Below, one piece after another: positions 1 to 5,163 of a stretch of 5,163 bases of DNA; within the stretch, counting starts at the first letter, position 1; each line of letters opens with the position of its first letter. The notes under the pieces were generated by a model. It did not search any database. It worked only from the letters and a program-made list of their open reading frames with translations, and was not told where the DNA came from. The position numbers and the translations under genes are program-made. The stretch is from contig CAMPHL010000215.1 in assembly GCA_946885905.1 (NCBI GenBank), positions 1 to 5,163 on the forward strand. Direction: 5' to 3'. The stretch is from an uncultured Pseudomonadota bacterium (GTDB lineage Bacteria; Pseudomonadota; Gammaproteobacteria; Burkholderiales; Usitatibacteraceae).

Positions 1-1271
1 CCTTCCAGACCTGGCGCAAGTCCTCGCCGATGGAGCGCTCGAAGGTCCTGCGCAAGGTGGCGGAGATGTCGCGCCAGCGCGCCAAGGAGATCGGCGCCAA
101 CATCACGCTCGACATGGGCAAGCCGGTCGCCGAGGCCGTGGGCGAGGTGACGGTGTGCTCGGAGCACGCCGATTGGGCGGCCGAGGAATGCCGCCGCATC
201 TACGGCCGCGTGATCGCGCCGCGCACCGAGGGCGTGCGGCAGTTCGTGGTGAAGGAGCCGATCGGCGTCGTGGCCGCGTTCTCGCCGTGGAATTTCCCGT
301 TCAACCAGGCGATCCGCAAGATCGTCTCGGCCTTGGGCGCGGGCTGCACCATCATCATCAAGGGGCCCGAGGATGCGCCGAGCGCGGTGGTGGCGATCGC
401 GCGGCTCTTCCACGAGGCGGGCCTGCCGCCGGGATGCCTCAACATCGTATGGGGCGTGCCGAGCGAGGTCTCGACCTACCTCATCCAATCGCCCATCGTG
501 CGCAAGATCTCGTTCACCGGCTCCGTGCCGGTGGGTAAGCACCTCGCTGCGATGGCCGGCTCGCTCATGAAACCTGCCACGATGGAGCTGGGTGGCCACT
601 CGCCCGTGATCGTGTGCGACGACGCCGACGTCGAAGCCGCGGCCGATATCATGGCCGGCTCCAAATTCCGCAATGCGGGGCAGGTGTGCGTCTCGCCCAC
701 CCGCTTCTACGTGCAGGAGAAGGCGTACGACAAGTTCGTCGCGCGCTTCCTCGACAAGGTGAAGGGCCTCAAGGTCGGTCCGGGCACCGAGCCCGACACG
801 AAGATGGGACCGCTCGCGTTCAAGCGCCGCGTGCCCACGATCGCGAGCTTCGTCGAGGACGCCGACGCGCGCGGCGCCAAGATCCTTTCCGGCGGCCACA
901 AGATGGGCGAACGCGGCGCCTTCTTCGAGCCCACCGTCGTCGCGGAGCCTCCGGACGATTCCAAGCTCATGACCGAGGAACCCTTCGGCCCGATCCTCGG
1001 CGTGAAGCGCTTCAAGGAGCTCGACGACGCCATCGAGCGCGCCAACTCGCTCCCCTTCGGCCTCGCCGCGTACGCCTTCACGACCAACACGAAGAACGCC
1101 ACCAGGATCGGCGACGCGCTCGAATCCGGCATGGTGACGATCAACCACCTGGGCTTCGCGCTCGCGGAAGTCCCGTTCGGCGGCGTGAAGGACAGCGGCC
1201 ACGGCAGCGAGGGCGGCAGCGAAACGTTCGACGGCTACCTGGTCACGAAATTCGTGACGCAGAAGGGGTGA
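1..1271 (+). CDS. Aldehyde dehydrogenase (NAD(P)-dependent, succinate-semialdehyde dehydrogenase-like), 5' end outside window
   Basis: Oxidises an aldehyde to the carboxylic acid with NAD(P)+ in the cytoplasm. The reading frame is open to the window edge: codons from position 3 read FQTWRKSSP before the first ATG at 30, and this matches the conserved N-terminal part of the family, so the ATG at 30 is internal. About 422 residues are visible; family members are usually 450-500, so some 50-70 are missing. Counting from the ATG at 30, the active-site parts are all present: SPWNFP with the oxyanion Asn at 88, FTGSVPVGK at 162-170, ELGGHSP with the general-base Glu at 186, GQVCVSPTR with the nucleophile Cys at 220, and EEPFGP with the ribose-binding Glu at 317. 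The C-terminal PFGGVKDSG is typical. The motif set resembles succinate-semialdehyde dehydrogenases, but the C-terminal substrate loop differs from the usual GabD pattern, so the substrate is uncertain. The stop overlaps the start of the next gene. Confidence 0.95.
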   Translation, partial: FQTWRKSSPMERSKVLRKVAEMSRQRAKEIGANITLDMGKPVAEAVGEVTVCSEHADWAAEECRRIYGRVIAPRTEGVRQFVVKEPIGVVAAFSPWNFPFNQAIRKIVSALGAGCTIIIKGPEDAPSAVVAIARLFHEAGLPPGCLNIVWGVPSEVSTYLIQSPIVRKISFTGSVPVGKHLAAMAGSLMKPATMELGGHSPVIVCDDADVEAAADIMAGSKFRNAGQVCVSPTRFYVQEKAYDKFVARFLDKVKGLKVGPGTEPDTKMGPLAFKRRVPTIASFVEDADARGAKILSGGHKMGERGAFFEPTVVAEPPDDSKLMTEEPFGPILGVKRFKELDDAIERANSLPFGLAAYAFTTNTKNATRIGDALESGMVTINHLGFALAEVPFGGVKDSGHGSEGGSETFDGYLVTKFVTQKG

Positions 1272-2023
1272 AGCTCGACGTCACCGGCAAGCGCGTCGTC
1301 GTCGCCGGCGCAAGCCGCGGCATCGGCCGCTCCATCGCGCTCGCGTTCGCCGAATCCGGCGCGGCGGTTTCGATCTGTGCGCGCGGCGCGGAGGCTCTCG
1401 AAGCGACGCGCAAGGAGCTCGCGGCGAAAGGCGGCGCCGTCCACGCGGCCAGGTGCGATCTCGCCTCCGACGCGGAGATCGCGCGCTACATCCCCGAAGC
1501 CGCCAGGGCGTTGGGCGGAATCGATGTCCTCGTGAACAACGCCACGGCCGGTGCGGTGGGCGACGCCGATGAGGCGTGGGACGAGAGCCTCTCCGTGGAT
1601 CTACTGGCGGTCGTGCGCGCGTCGCGCGCCGCGATGCCGTTCCTCGAGAAGGGAAACGAGCCCAGCATCATCAACATCGCATCAGGCTCGGGCCTGAATC
1701 CTTCGGCGCGTACGCCGGCCTACGGAGCCGCGAAGGCCGCGGTCATCCACTACACCCGCACCCAGGCCGCGACGCTCGCGATGAAGGGCATCCGCGTGAA
1801 CTGCGTGGCGCCCGGCTCGATCGAGTTTCCCGGCGGCTCGTGGGAAGAGCGCAGGACCTCGGATCCCGCGCTGTACAACCAGGTGCTGAAGTCCATGCCC
1901 GCCGGCCGCCTGGGCAAGCCCGAGGAGGTCGCCAGCGTGGTGCTGTTCCTCGCATCCCCGCTGGCGAACTGGGTGACGGCGCAGGTGATCGGCGTGAACG
2001 GCGGGCAGGGCTTCGCCAGATAG
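1268..2023 (+). CDS. Short-chain dehydrogenase/reductase (SDR), classical type
   Basis: A Rossmann-fold oxidoreductase of 251 aa, the usual length for classical SDRs (about 250). The GTG start at 1268 is preferred because it places the cofactor motif GASRGIG at residues 14-20, as expected, and overlaps the upstream TGA by 4 nt. The open frame further upstream is Arg/His-rich and is merely out-of-frame aldehyde dehydrogenase. A purine-rich AGAAGG lies immediately 5' of the GTG, with short spacing, so translational coupling is likely. Other signs are the NNAT structural motif at 90-93, catalytic Ser139, Tyr152 and Lys156 (YGAAK), the RVNCVAPG stretch that follows, and a C-terminal VNGG. Arg17 and Arg39 at the end of beta-strand 2 suggest NADP(H) preference. 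The tetrad Asn, normally in a VNL-like motif, appears to be Asp111 (SVDLL). Substrate unknown; it probably acts in the same pathway as the co-transcribed aldehyde dehydrogenase. Confidence 0.93.
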   Translation: MKLDVTGKRVVVAGASRGIGRSIALAFAESGAAVSICARGAEALEATRKELAAKGGAVHAARCDLASDAEIARYIPEAARALGGIDVLVNNATAGAVGDADEAWDESLSVDLLAVVRASRAAMPFLEKGNEPSIINIASGSGLNPSARTPAYGAAKAAVIHYTRTQAATLAMKGIRVNCVAPGSIEFPGGSWEERRTSDPALYNQVLKSMPAGRLGKPEEVASVVLFLASPLANWVTAQVIGVNGGQGFAR

Positions 2024-2035
2024 CTCCAGGGATGG

Positions 2036-2530
2036 TCAGACCGACCCGTCCCCCATCTTCCGCTGGAGCTGCAGCAGGTTCGCCTCCATGCGTGTGAGTA
2101 GCGGCAGTGTCTCCTGGATCGCGTGCTTGAGCTCGAGATAGGCCTCGAGCTCGCCAGGCAGGTGATTACGCGCCGGGTTGCGCATGCCGATGAGGATGCC
2201 GGCGAGCCCCGCCTTGGCGTCCTGGATGTCGACGAGGAAATCCGCGACGAGGAGGGGATCGGGAGGAACCTCGCCGGATTGCACGGCGGGCAGGTACCTT
2301 TCCATCTCCTGGAGCGTAAGGGTGAGCGGCGACTCGACACCCACGACCTTCATCGTCTCGGCGGCGACGCCGCGGAGGTTGGGAAACTGCTCCGCGCGCG
2401 CGGCAGCATCGCGCACTTTCTGGACGGCGGGAAGCAACAGGCCGATCAGGATCGCGATGATCGCGATCACGACCAGCAGCTCGATCAGGGTGAAGCCGCG
2501 TAGGCGGACTGCCGTGGCGGTGGAGCTCAT
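2036..2530 (-). CDS. Prepilin-type N-terminal cleavage/methylation protein with unrecognised helical C-terminal region
   Basis: A 164-aa protein starting at the ATG at 2530, fixed by a GGAGGT Shine-Dalgarno at 2537-2542 with 6 nt spacing; the open frame continues upstream but has no comparable site. Residues 9-12 (RLRG) and the following FTLIE form a class III signal peptide: prepilin peptidase would cut between Gly12 and Phe13, leaving Phe at +1 and Glu17 at +5. A hydrophobic helix follows (about 13-36), then [12 protein letters not shown], which resembles the N-terminus of DUF1559/type II secretion G-like pseudopilins. The remaining 120 residues look mainly helical, with two Pro-rich breaks near 81-92 and 119-125. 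They contain no Cys, no visible calcium-site or beta-sheet pattern, and I recognise no domain. No pilus or secretion gene adjoins it, so it looks like an orphan. Likely location is the inner membrane or a pseudopilus. The gene ends 12 nt from the convergent SDR stop. Confidence 0.85.
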   Translation of the reverse strand: MSSTATAVRLRGFTLIELLVVIAIIAILIGLLLPAVQKVRDAAARAEQFPNLRGVAAETMKVVGVESPLTLTLQEMERYLPAVQSGEVPPDPLLVADFLVDIQDAKAGLAGILIGMRNPARNHLPGELEAYLELKHAIQETLPLLTRMEANLLQLQRKMGDGSV

Positions 2531-2578
2531 GGGCGCACCTCCGGGAGGGGACGGGTTGTGCGCCAAGTTGGATGGTTG

Positions 2579-2624
2579 TTTTCCGCAACGATGCGCCCGG
2601 CGGCCCGGGGCGGCAAGCGGAAAA
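2579..2624. repeat. Imperfect nested inverted repeat in the leader of the prepilin-like gene
   Basis: TTTTCCGC at 2579-2586 is perfectly repeated in reverse complement at 2617-2624 (GCGGAAAA), and a second, nearly concentric pair, CGCCC at 2594-2598 and GGGCG at 2608-2612, lies inside it. It is located 49-94 nt upstream of the prepilin-like start codon, so it would fold in the mRNA leader or act as a DNA site. No U-tract follows on either strand, so it does not look like a classical terminator. An 8-bp stem with a loop this large can arise by chance in GC-rich DNA. Confidence 0.35.
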
Positions 2625-2643
2625 TGTCGTAACAGCCGCGCCG

Positions 2644-2661
2644 AAAACCCCGCACCGAGGG
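2644..2661 (-). terminator. Short terminator-like hairpin followed by T4 (weak)
   Basis: Read on the minus strand, CCCC (2661-2658), a 7-nt loop and GGGG (2651-2648) are followed at once by TTTT (2647-2644). It lies about 90 nt downstream of the BON-domain gene's stop and upstream of the prepilin-like gene. The stem is only 4 bp, so this is a weak candidate that might back up the stronger hairpin at 2706-2742. Confidence 0.25.
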
Positions 2662-2705
2662 GAGCGCTGTTCTCGCGGCCTGCGCCGCGGATCCTTTCAC
2701 ATCCA

Positions 2706-2742
2706 GCCATCGCCGTGCCCGCTTGCGGGGCCTGGCGATGGC
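2706..2742 (-). terminator. Strong U-less hairpin downstream of the BON-domain gene
   Basis: A 9-bp perfect stem (GCCATCGCC at 2706-2714 with GGCGATGGC at 2734-2742) encloses a second stem, CCCG/CGGG, closed by a 4-nt CTTG loop (2722-2725). It begins 10 nt after the BON gene's stop codon on the minus strand. There is no T-run after it, so it is either a non-canonical terminator or a 3'-end stabilising structure that blocks exonucleases after Rho-dependent termination. Confidence 0.5.
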
Positions 2743-2752
2743 CGGAGGGGCG

Positions 2753-3238
2753 TCAGGAGGCGGCCTGGGCGGCCGGTTGGTTGAGGACGAGCTGCTGCGT
2801 CGTGAGCGAGCTGGCGATCTTGGCGTCGGCCGCGTGCGCGCTCGCGATCTCGATGGCGCGCTTGCGTTGCGCTTCGGAAACCGTCACGCCAACCAGCGTG
2901 ATCACGTCCTTGTCCGGCACCACGACGATCTTGGAGGCTTTGAGCGACCCATCCGCATTCAGCGCATCGACGATCGGTTTCACGCGCTCGGCTTCGGGCG
3001 CATTGTCGGTGCGGAAGGCGCTGGCGATGGGTTCCTCGATGAGATTGGCCGGCGGCTTCGGAACCGGGACATCGCTGTTGACCTGCAGAGTGGCCGCGGC
3101 GCCGGAATCGGCCGAGGCGGTAGTGGAATCGGCTGCAGTGGCGCCCGGAGCTGGGGCCGAAGGCGTGTTCTGCGCGAGGGCGACTGGAACGGCAATGGCG
3201 GCGATGGCCGCCGCGAGGGCGCGAGCAATGGGTTTCAT
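2753..3238 (-). CDS. Secreted/periplasmic BON-domain protein
   Basis: A 161-aa protein with a Sec signal peptide: a short basic N-terminus (MKPIAR), a hydrophobic Ala-rich core, and a probable signal peptidase I site ALA|Q after residue 22. Residues 23-65 form an Ala/Pro/Thr/Ser-rich linker. Residues about 82-147 match a single BON domain: a helix with RVKPIVDAL, a strand SKIVVV, the D-VITLVGVTVS strand-turn with the conserved Gly117, then a helix QRKRAIEIASAHA. The second, usually conserved Gly of the domain's C-terminal half is not obvious (ADAKIASSL), so the domain is divergent. BON domains are associated with binding to membranes or envelope surfaces in OsmY- and DolP-type proteins; a role in envelope maintenance is inference. 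The ATG at 3238 is chosen because AGGAGA lies 5 nt upstream (3244-3249) and the signal peptide begins there; the longer frame to 3307 adds an unlikely Arg-rich stretch. A strong hairpin follows the stop. Confidence 0.85.
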   Translation of the reverse strand: MKPIARALAAAIAAIAVPVALAQNTPSAPAPGATAADSTTASADSGAAATLQVNSDVPVPKPPANLIEEPIASAFRTDNAPEAERVKPIVDALNADGSLKASKIVVVPDKDVITLVGVTVSEAQRKRAIEIASAHAADAKIASSLTTQQLVLNQPAAQAAS

Positions 3239-3291
3239 CGGGATCTCCTGGTGACTTCTCCCTTCGACTCGCAACCGAGCGGATGATCGCG

Positions 3292-3305
3292 GCGCCGATC
3301 GGCGC
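3292..3305. repeat. 14-bp perfect palindrome between lipoprotein and BON genes
   Basis: GCGCCGATCGGCGC reads the same on both strands. It lies 54 nt upstream of the BON gene's start codon and shares its last bases with the stem of the hairpin at 3302-3332. It could be an operator for the BON gene, or an accessory stem of the termination region. At this base composition about one such palindrome is expected by chance in 5 kb, so the evidence is weak. Confidence 0.25.
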
Positions 3306-3332
3306 ATGCCCCTTTCCTACAGGGGCATGCGC
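3302..3332 (-). terminator. Strong U-less hairpin downstream of the Tyr-rich lipoprotein gene
   Basis: GCGCATGCCCC (3302-3312) and its exact reverse complement (3322-3332) form an 11-bp stem, extended to 12 bp by the T3313-A3321 pair, with a 7-nt loop. It starts 10 nt after the lipoprotein stop codon on the minus strand. No T-run follows. The stem is far longer than chance would give, so a transcription-end or mRNA-stabilising role is likely, separating this gene from the BON gene. Confidence 0.6.
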
Positions 3333-3342
3333 GCGGCGCTAC

Positions 3343-3561
3343 TCAGCGATACCGGTGATACGAATACCCCAGGCTGAGCGATGGGGCCGGCGTGTAGTAG
3401 CGCGGGTAGTACGTCGGGCCGTAGTAGCGGTAACTCGGGCGGTCGTAGTAGTAGTACGGGTCGTTGTATGCATACGCGGAGTCGTAGTACGTGCCGTCGT
3501 ACGCACAGCCGCCGAGGAGCACGGCGCCGGCGGCGAGCGCGAGCAGGGATTTGCGAACCAT
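3343..3561 (-). CDS. Small tyrosine-rich lipoprotein
   Basis: A 72-aa protein starting at the ATG at 3561, which has a strong GGAGGT site (3566-3571) with 4 nt spacing; an ATG four codons upstream overlaps that site and is not the start. The N-terminus MVRKS is basic, followed by a hydrophobic stretch and the lipobox LGGC with the lipidated Cys at 19. Residue +2 is Ala rather than Asp, which favours sorting to the outer membrane. The mature chain is 54 residues, of which 19 are Tyr, including one run of four and several YY pairs spaced by Pro, Arg and Gly; the only Cys is the lipidated one. I recognise no domain. Small Tyr-rich exported proteins of this kind occur in proteobacteria, usually without known function. 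The gene is divergent from the amidohydrolase and followed by a strong hairpin, so it is probably a single-gene transcript. Confidence 0.85.
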   Translation of the reverse strand: MVRKSLLALAAGAVLLGGCAYDGTYYDSAYAYNDPYYYYDRPSYRYYGPTYYPRYYTPAPSLSLGYSYHRYR

Positions 3562-3565
3562 GTTC

Positions 3566-3571
3566 ACCTCC
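3566..3571 (-). promoter_or_regulatory. Shine-Dalgarno site deciding the lipoprotein start
   Basis: On the minus strand GGAGGT (part of a longer TGGAGGTGA match to the 16S 3' end) lies 4 nt before the ATG at 3561. It fixes a 72-aa product within a minus-strand frame that stays open back to position 4461, most of which is antisense to the amidohydrolase gene. Confidence 0.8.
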
Positions 3572-3619
3572 ATTGGCATATCCGTGTGGTGCGCGGGGGA
3601 GAGCGAGGTTCCGGGGCGC

Positions 3620-3629
3620 ATTTGTAAAT
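3620..3629. promoter_or_regulatory. AT-rich island in the divergent intergenic region, possible -10 element
   Basis: ATTTGTAAAT is the only clearly AT-rich stretch in the 132-nt gap between the divergent lipoprotein and amidohydrolase genes. Read on the minus strand it contains TACAAA (4 of 6 matches to TATAAT), about 60 nt upstream of the lipoprotein start; read on the plus strand it contains TGTAAA (also 4 of 6). No convincing -35 box stands at the right distance on either strand. Confidence 0.3.
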
Positions 3630-3681
3630 CCGGCGGGGGCCTACAGCAGCGTCGAACCGCAGCCACCGGCGGAATTGCGGC

Positions 3682-3696
3682 TACCATGGCGCCATG
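3682..3696 (+). promoter_or_regulatory. Possible leaderless-start region and 12-bp palindrome at the amidohydrolase start
   Basis: No purine-rich ribosome binding site precedes the amidohydrolase ATG at 3694. Instead TACCAT (3682-3687, 4 of 6 matches to a -10 box) ends 6 nt before it, the spacing expected if transcription began at the ATG itself. CATGGCGCCATG at 3685-3696 is a perfect palindrome spanning the start codon. No -35 box is evident, so both readings are tentative. Confidence 0.25.
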
Positions 3697-5139
3697 CACG
3701 ACATCGTGATTCGCAACGCGACCGTCATCGACGGCACGGGAGCTCCGGGATTCAAGGCGGACGTTGCGCTCGAGGGTGGGCGCATCGCGGCCATCGGAAC
3801 CGCGCTGCCGAAAGCCAGGGAGGAAATCGACGCTTCGGGCCGCGTCGTGGCGCCGGGCTTCATCGACGCGCACACGCACGACGACCGCCTGATGCTCTCG
3901 TCGCCCGACATGGCGCCCAAGGCGAGCCAGGGGGTGACCACGGTCGTCGCGGGCAATTGCGGCGTGTCGCTCGCCCCGGCACCCCGCGGGATGTCGAGGC
4001 CGGTCACCCCACCGCTCGATCTCCTCGACAACGACGGCGAGTGGTTCCGGTTCGGGTCGTTCGCGGATTACGTCGAAGCGCTTCGCGCCGCGCCGCCGGC
4101 GACGAATTGCGCGCTCCTCGTCGGCCACAGCTCGCTGCGCGTCCAGACGATGGCGGACCTCGATCGCCCCGCCAACGCCGCGGAGCGGGAGGCGATGCGC
4201 AAGCTCGCGGACGAGGCCTTGGCCGCGGGCGCCATCGGCATCTCGACCGGCCTCTGGTACGAGCCCGCGCGGGCCGCGACCACGGAAGAAGTGATCGACG
4301 TGTGCCGCCCGCTCAAGGCGCACAACGGCCTGTACTGCACGCACATGCGCGACGAAGGCGACCGGATCATGGATTCGCTCGAGGAAACCTTCCGCATCGG
4401 CCGCGAGGTCGGCGTGCCCGTCGTGATCTCGCACCACAAGGTGGCCGGCAAGGCGAACCACGGGCGCTCGCGCGAAACGCTGCCCTTCATCGCCGAGCAG
4501 ATGCGCAGGCAGCCCGTGGCGCTCGACTGCTATCCGTACTGCGCCTCATCGACGATCCTCTCGTACGACCGCGCGACGGCCGCCTCGAAGACGCTGGTCA
4601 CGTGGTCCAAGGCGCGTCCCGAATACGCCGGCCGCGATCTGGGCGACATCGCGAAGGAGCTGGGGCTCACGGTCGAGGAAACCGTGCGGCGGCTCGTTCC
4701 GGCGGGCGCGATCTACTTCGCCATGGACGAAGCCGACGTGCGCCGCATCCTTTCCTTCGAGCACACCATGATCGGCTCCGACGGCTTGCCGCACGACGCG
4801 GCGCCGCACCCGCGGCTCTGGGGGACGTTCCCTCGAGTGCTCGGACATTACGCGCGGGGCGAAGGGCTCTTCCCGCTGGAAACCGCGATCCACAAGATGA
4901 CCGGGCTCACCGCGAAGACCTTCGGTTTGGCCGACCGGGGTGTGCTCGAGCACGGCATGGCCGCGGACCTCGTGATCTTCGATCCGGAGCGCATCGAGGA
5001 GAGGGCCACATGGGAACGGCCCATGCAGGCGGCCTCCGGCATCGACGCGGTGTTCGTGAACGGAAGCGCCGTGTGGCGCGACGGCAGCGCTACCGGAGCC
5101 CGTCCCGGCCGGGTACTGAAACGGAACACCGGGGCCTGA
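3694..5139 (+). CDS. N-acyl-D-amino-acid deacylase (D-aminoacylase), amidohydrolase superfamily
   Basis: A 481-aa cytoplasmic metal hydrolase expected to release D-amino acids from N-acyl-D-amino acids (EC 3.5.1.81-type), close in length to the roughly 480-aa Alcaligenes D-aminoacylase. The N-terminal beta-sandwich strand (IVIRNATVIDGTG) leads to APGFIDAHTHDD with metal ligands His60 and His62. The bridging Cys89 lies in GNCGVS, His217 in THMRDEGD, His247/His248 in ISHHK, and the catalytic Asp363 in IGSDGLPHD, followed by HPRLWGTFPRVLG, a hallmark of this family. The C-terminus returns to the small beta domain (GMAADLVIFDPERI ... VFVNGSAVWRDG). All expected catalytic residues are present, so it should be active. 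The acyl-amino-acid preference (neutral, Asp or Glu type) cannot be read from sequence. No signal peptide. The ATG at 3694 gives the family N-terminus; an ATG at 3686 is out of frame. It is divergent from the lipoprotein gene. Confidence 0.93.
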   Translation: MHDIVIRNATVIDGTGAPGFKADVALEGGRIAAIGTALPKAREEIDASGRVVAPGFIDAHTHDDRLMLSSPDMAPKASQGVTTVVAGNCGVSLAPAPRGMSRPVTPPLDLLDNDGEWFRFGSFADYVEALRAAPPATNCALLVGHSSLRVQTMADLDRPANAAEREAMRKLADEALAAGAIGISTGLWYEPARAATTEEVIDVCRPLKAHNGLYCTHMRDEGDRIMDSLEETFRIGREVGVPVVISHHKVAGKANHGRSRETLPFIAEQMRRQPVALDCYPYCASSTILSYDRATAASKTLVTWSKARPEYAGRDLGDIAKELGLTVEETVRRLVPAGAIYFAMDEADVRRILSFEHTMIGSDGLPHDAAPHPRLWGTFPRVLGHYARGEGLFPLETAIHKMTGLTAKTFGLADRGVLEHGMAADLVIFDPERIEERATWERPMQAASGIDAVFVNGSAVWRDGSATGARPGRVLKRNTGA

Positions 5140-5153
5140 CCCAAATCAGGGCC
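5133..5153 (+). terminator. Possible hairpin at the end of the amidohydrolase gene
   Basis: CCTGA (5135-5139, including the stop codon) pairs with TCAGG (5146-5150) across a 6-nt loop; with a bulged G5151 the stem extends by GG/CC. No T-run is seen before the window ends at 5163, so the termination function is uncertain. Confidence 0.3.
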
Positions 5154-5163
5154 ACGCTCGGGC

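Noticed and set aside
707..1144. 145-residue minus-strand frame inside the aldehyde dehydrogenase gene
   Set aside because: Antisense shadow, with no ribosome site or recognisable domain.
614..1267. Upstream extension of the SDR frame by 218 residues
   Set aside because: Arg/His-rich, low-complexity translation out of frame within the aldehyde dehydrogenase gene; not a fused domain.
2029..2052. Possible bidirectional terminator between the convergent SDR and prepilin-like stops
   Set aside because: GGTC/GACC with outer GGGA/TCCC pairs only through bulges, lies partly inside the prepilin-like coding end, and has no T-run on either side; too weak to call.
2440..2475. Short repeats of GATCGCGAT near the prepilin-like N-terminus
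   Set aside because: They are explained by repeated Ile-Ala codons in the transmembrane helix, not by a separate DNA element.
2178..3254. 358-residue plus-strand open frame across the prepilin-like and BON genes
   Set aside because: It is antisense to two well-supported genes with good ribosome sites, is rich in Ala/Arg/Ser with no recognisable motif, and long shadow frames are normal at this GC content.
3562..4461. Minus-strand extension of the lipoprotein frame by 300 residues
   Set aside because: Most of it is antisense to the amidohydrolase. The lipobox N-terminus and a strong Shine-Dalgarno mark the true start at 3561.
1..5163. A single multi-gene system linking the D-aminoacylase with the aldehyde dehydrogenase and SDR
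   Set aside because: The three enzymes are separated by about 1.7 kb holding three opposite-strand envelope genes, and nothing in the sequence shows shared regulation.

Overview
This is a GC-rich window (about two-thirds G+C by eye) from a Gram-negative bacterium. The diderm assignment rests on a lipoprotein whose +2 residue favours the outer membrane, a Sec-exported BON-domain protein and a prepilin-type protein. The style suggests a proteobacterium, perhaps betaproteobacterial. That is inference: there is no rRNA or other lineage marker here.

Left part (1-2023, + strand): the 3' portion of an aldehyde dehydrogenase gene, whose start lies upstream of the window, is followed by a complete short-chain dehydrogenase/reductase (SDR) gene. 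The SDR starts at a GTG that overlaps the upstream stop codon, so the pair is almost certainly co-transcribed. Together they look like two oxidoreductase steps of a small-molecule catabolic pathway whose substrate cannot be read from this window.

Middle part (2036-3561, - strand): three small envelope or export genes. In transcription order they are a 72-aa tyrosine-rich lipoprotein, a 161-aa periplasmic BON-domain protein, and a 164-aa prepilin-like protein with an otherwise helical, unrecognised C-terminal region. Each has a good Shine-Dalgarno sequence at an internal start, so the much longer open frames around them are spurious. Each of the first two is followed, exactly 10 nt after its stop codon, by a strong GC-rich hairpin without a U-tract, so they probably form separate transcripts. 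The 222-nt gap 2531-2752 holds one of these hairpins, a second short terminator-like hairpin with a T4 run, and a large imperfect inverted repeat in the leader of the prepilin-like gene.

Right part (3694-5139, + strand): a complete metal-dependent amidohydrolase of the N-acyl-D-amino-acid deacylase (D-aminoacylase) family, with all the expected metal and catalytic residues. It diverges from the lipoprotein gene across a 132-nt gap. It has no obvious ribosome binding site, and its start codon sits inside a 12-bp palindrome.

No tRNA, rRNA, CRISPR array, insertion sequence or phage gene is visible. Nothing here amounts to a clear new multi-gene system. The most unusual items are the orphan prepilin-like protein, the Tyr-rich lipoprotein, the pair of U-less hairpins at identical spacing, and an Asn-to-Asp change at the SDR tetrad position.
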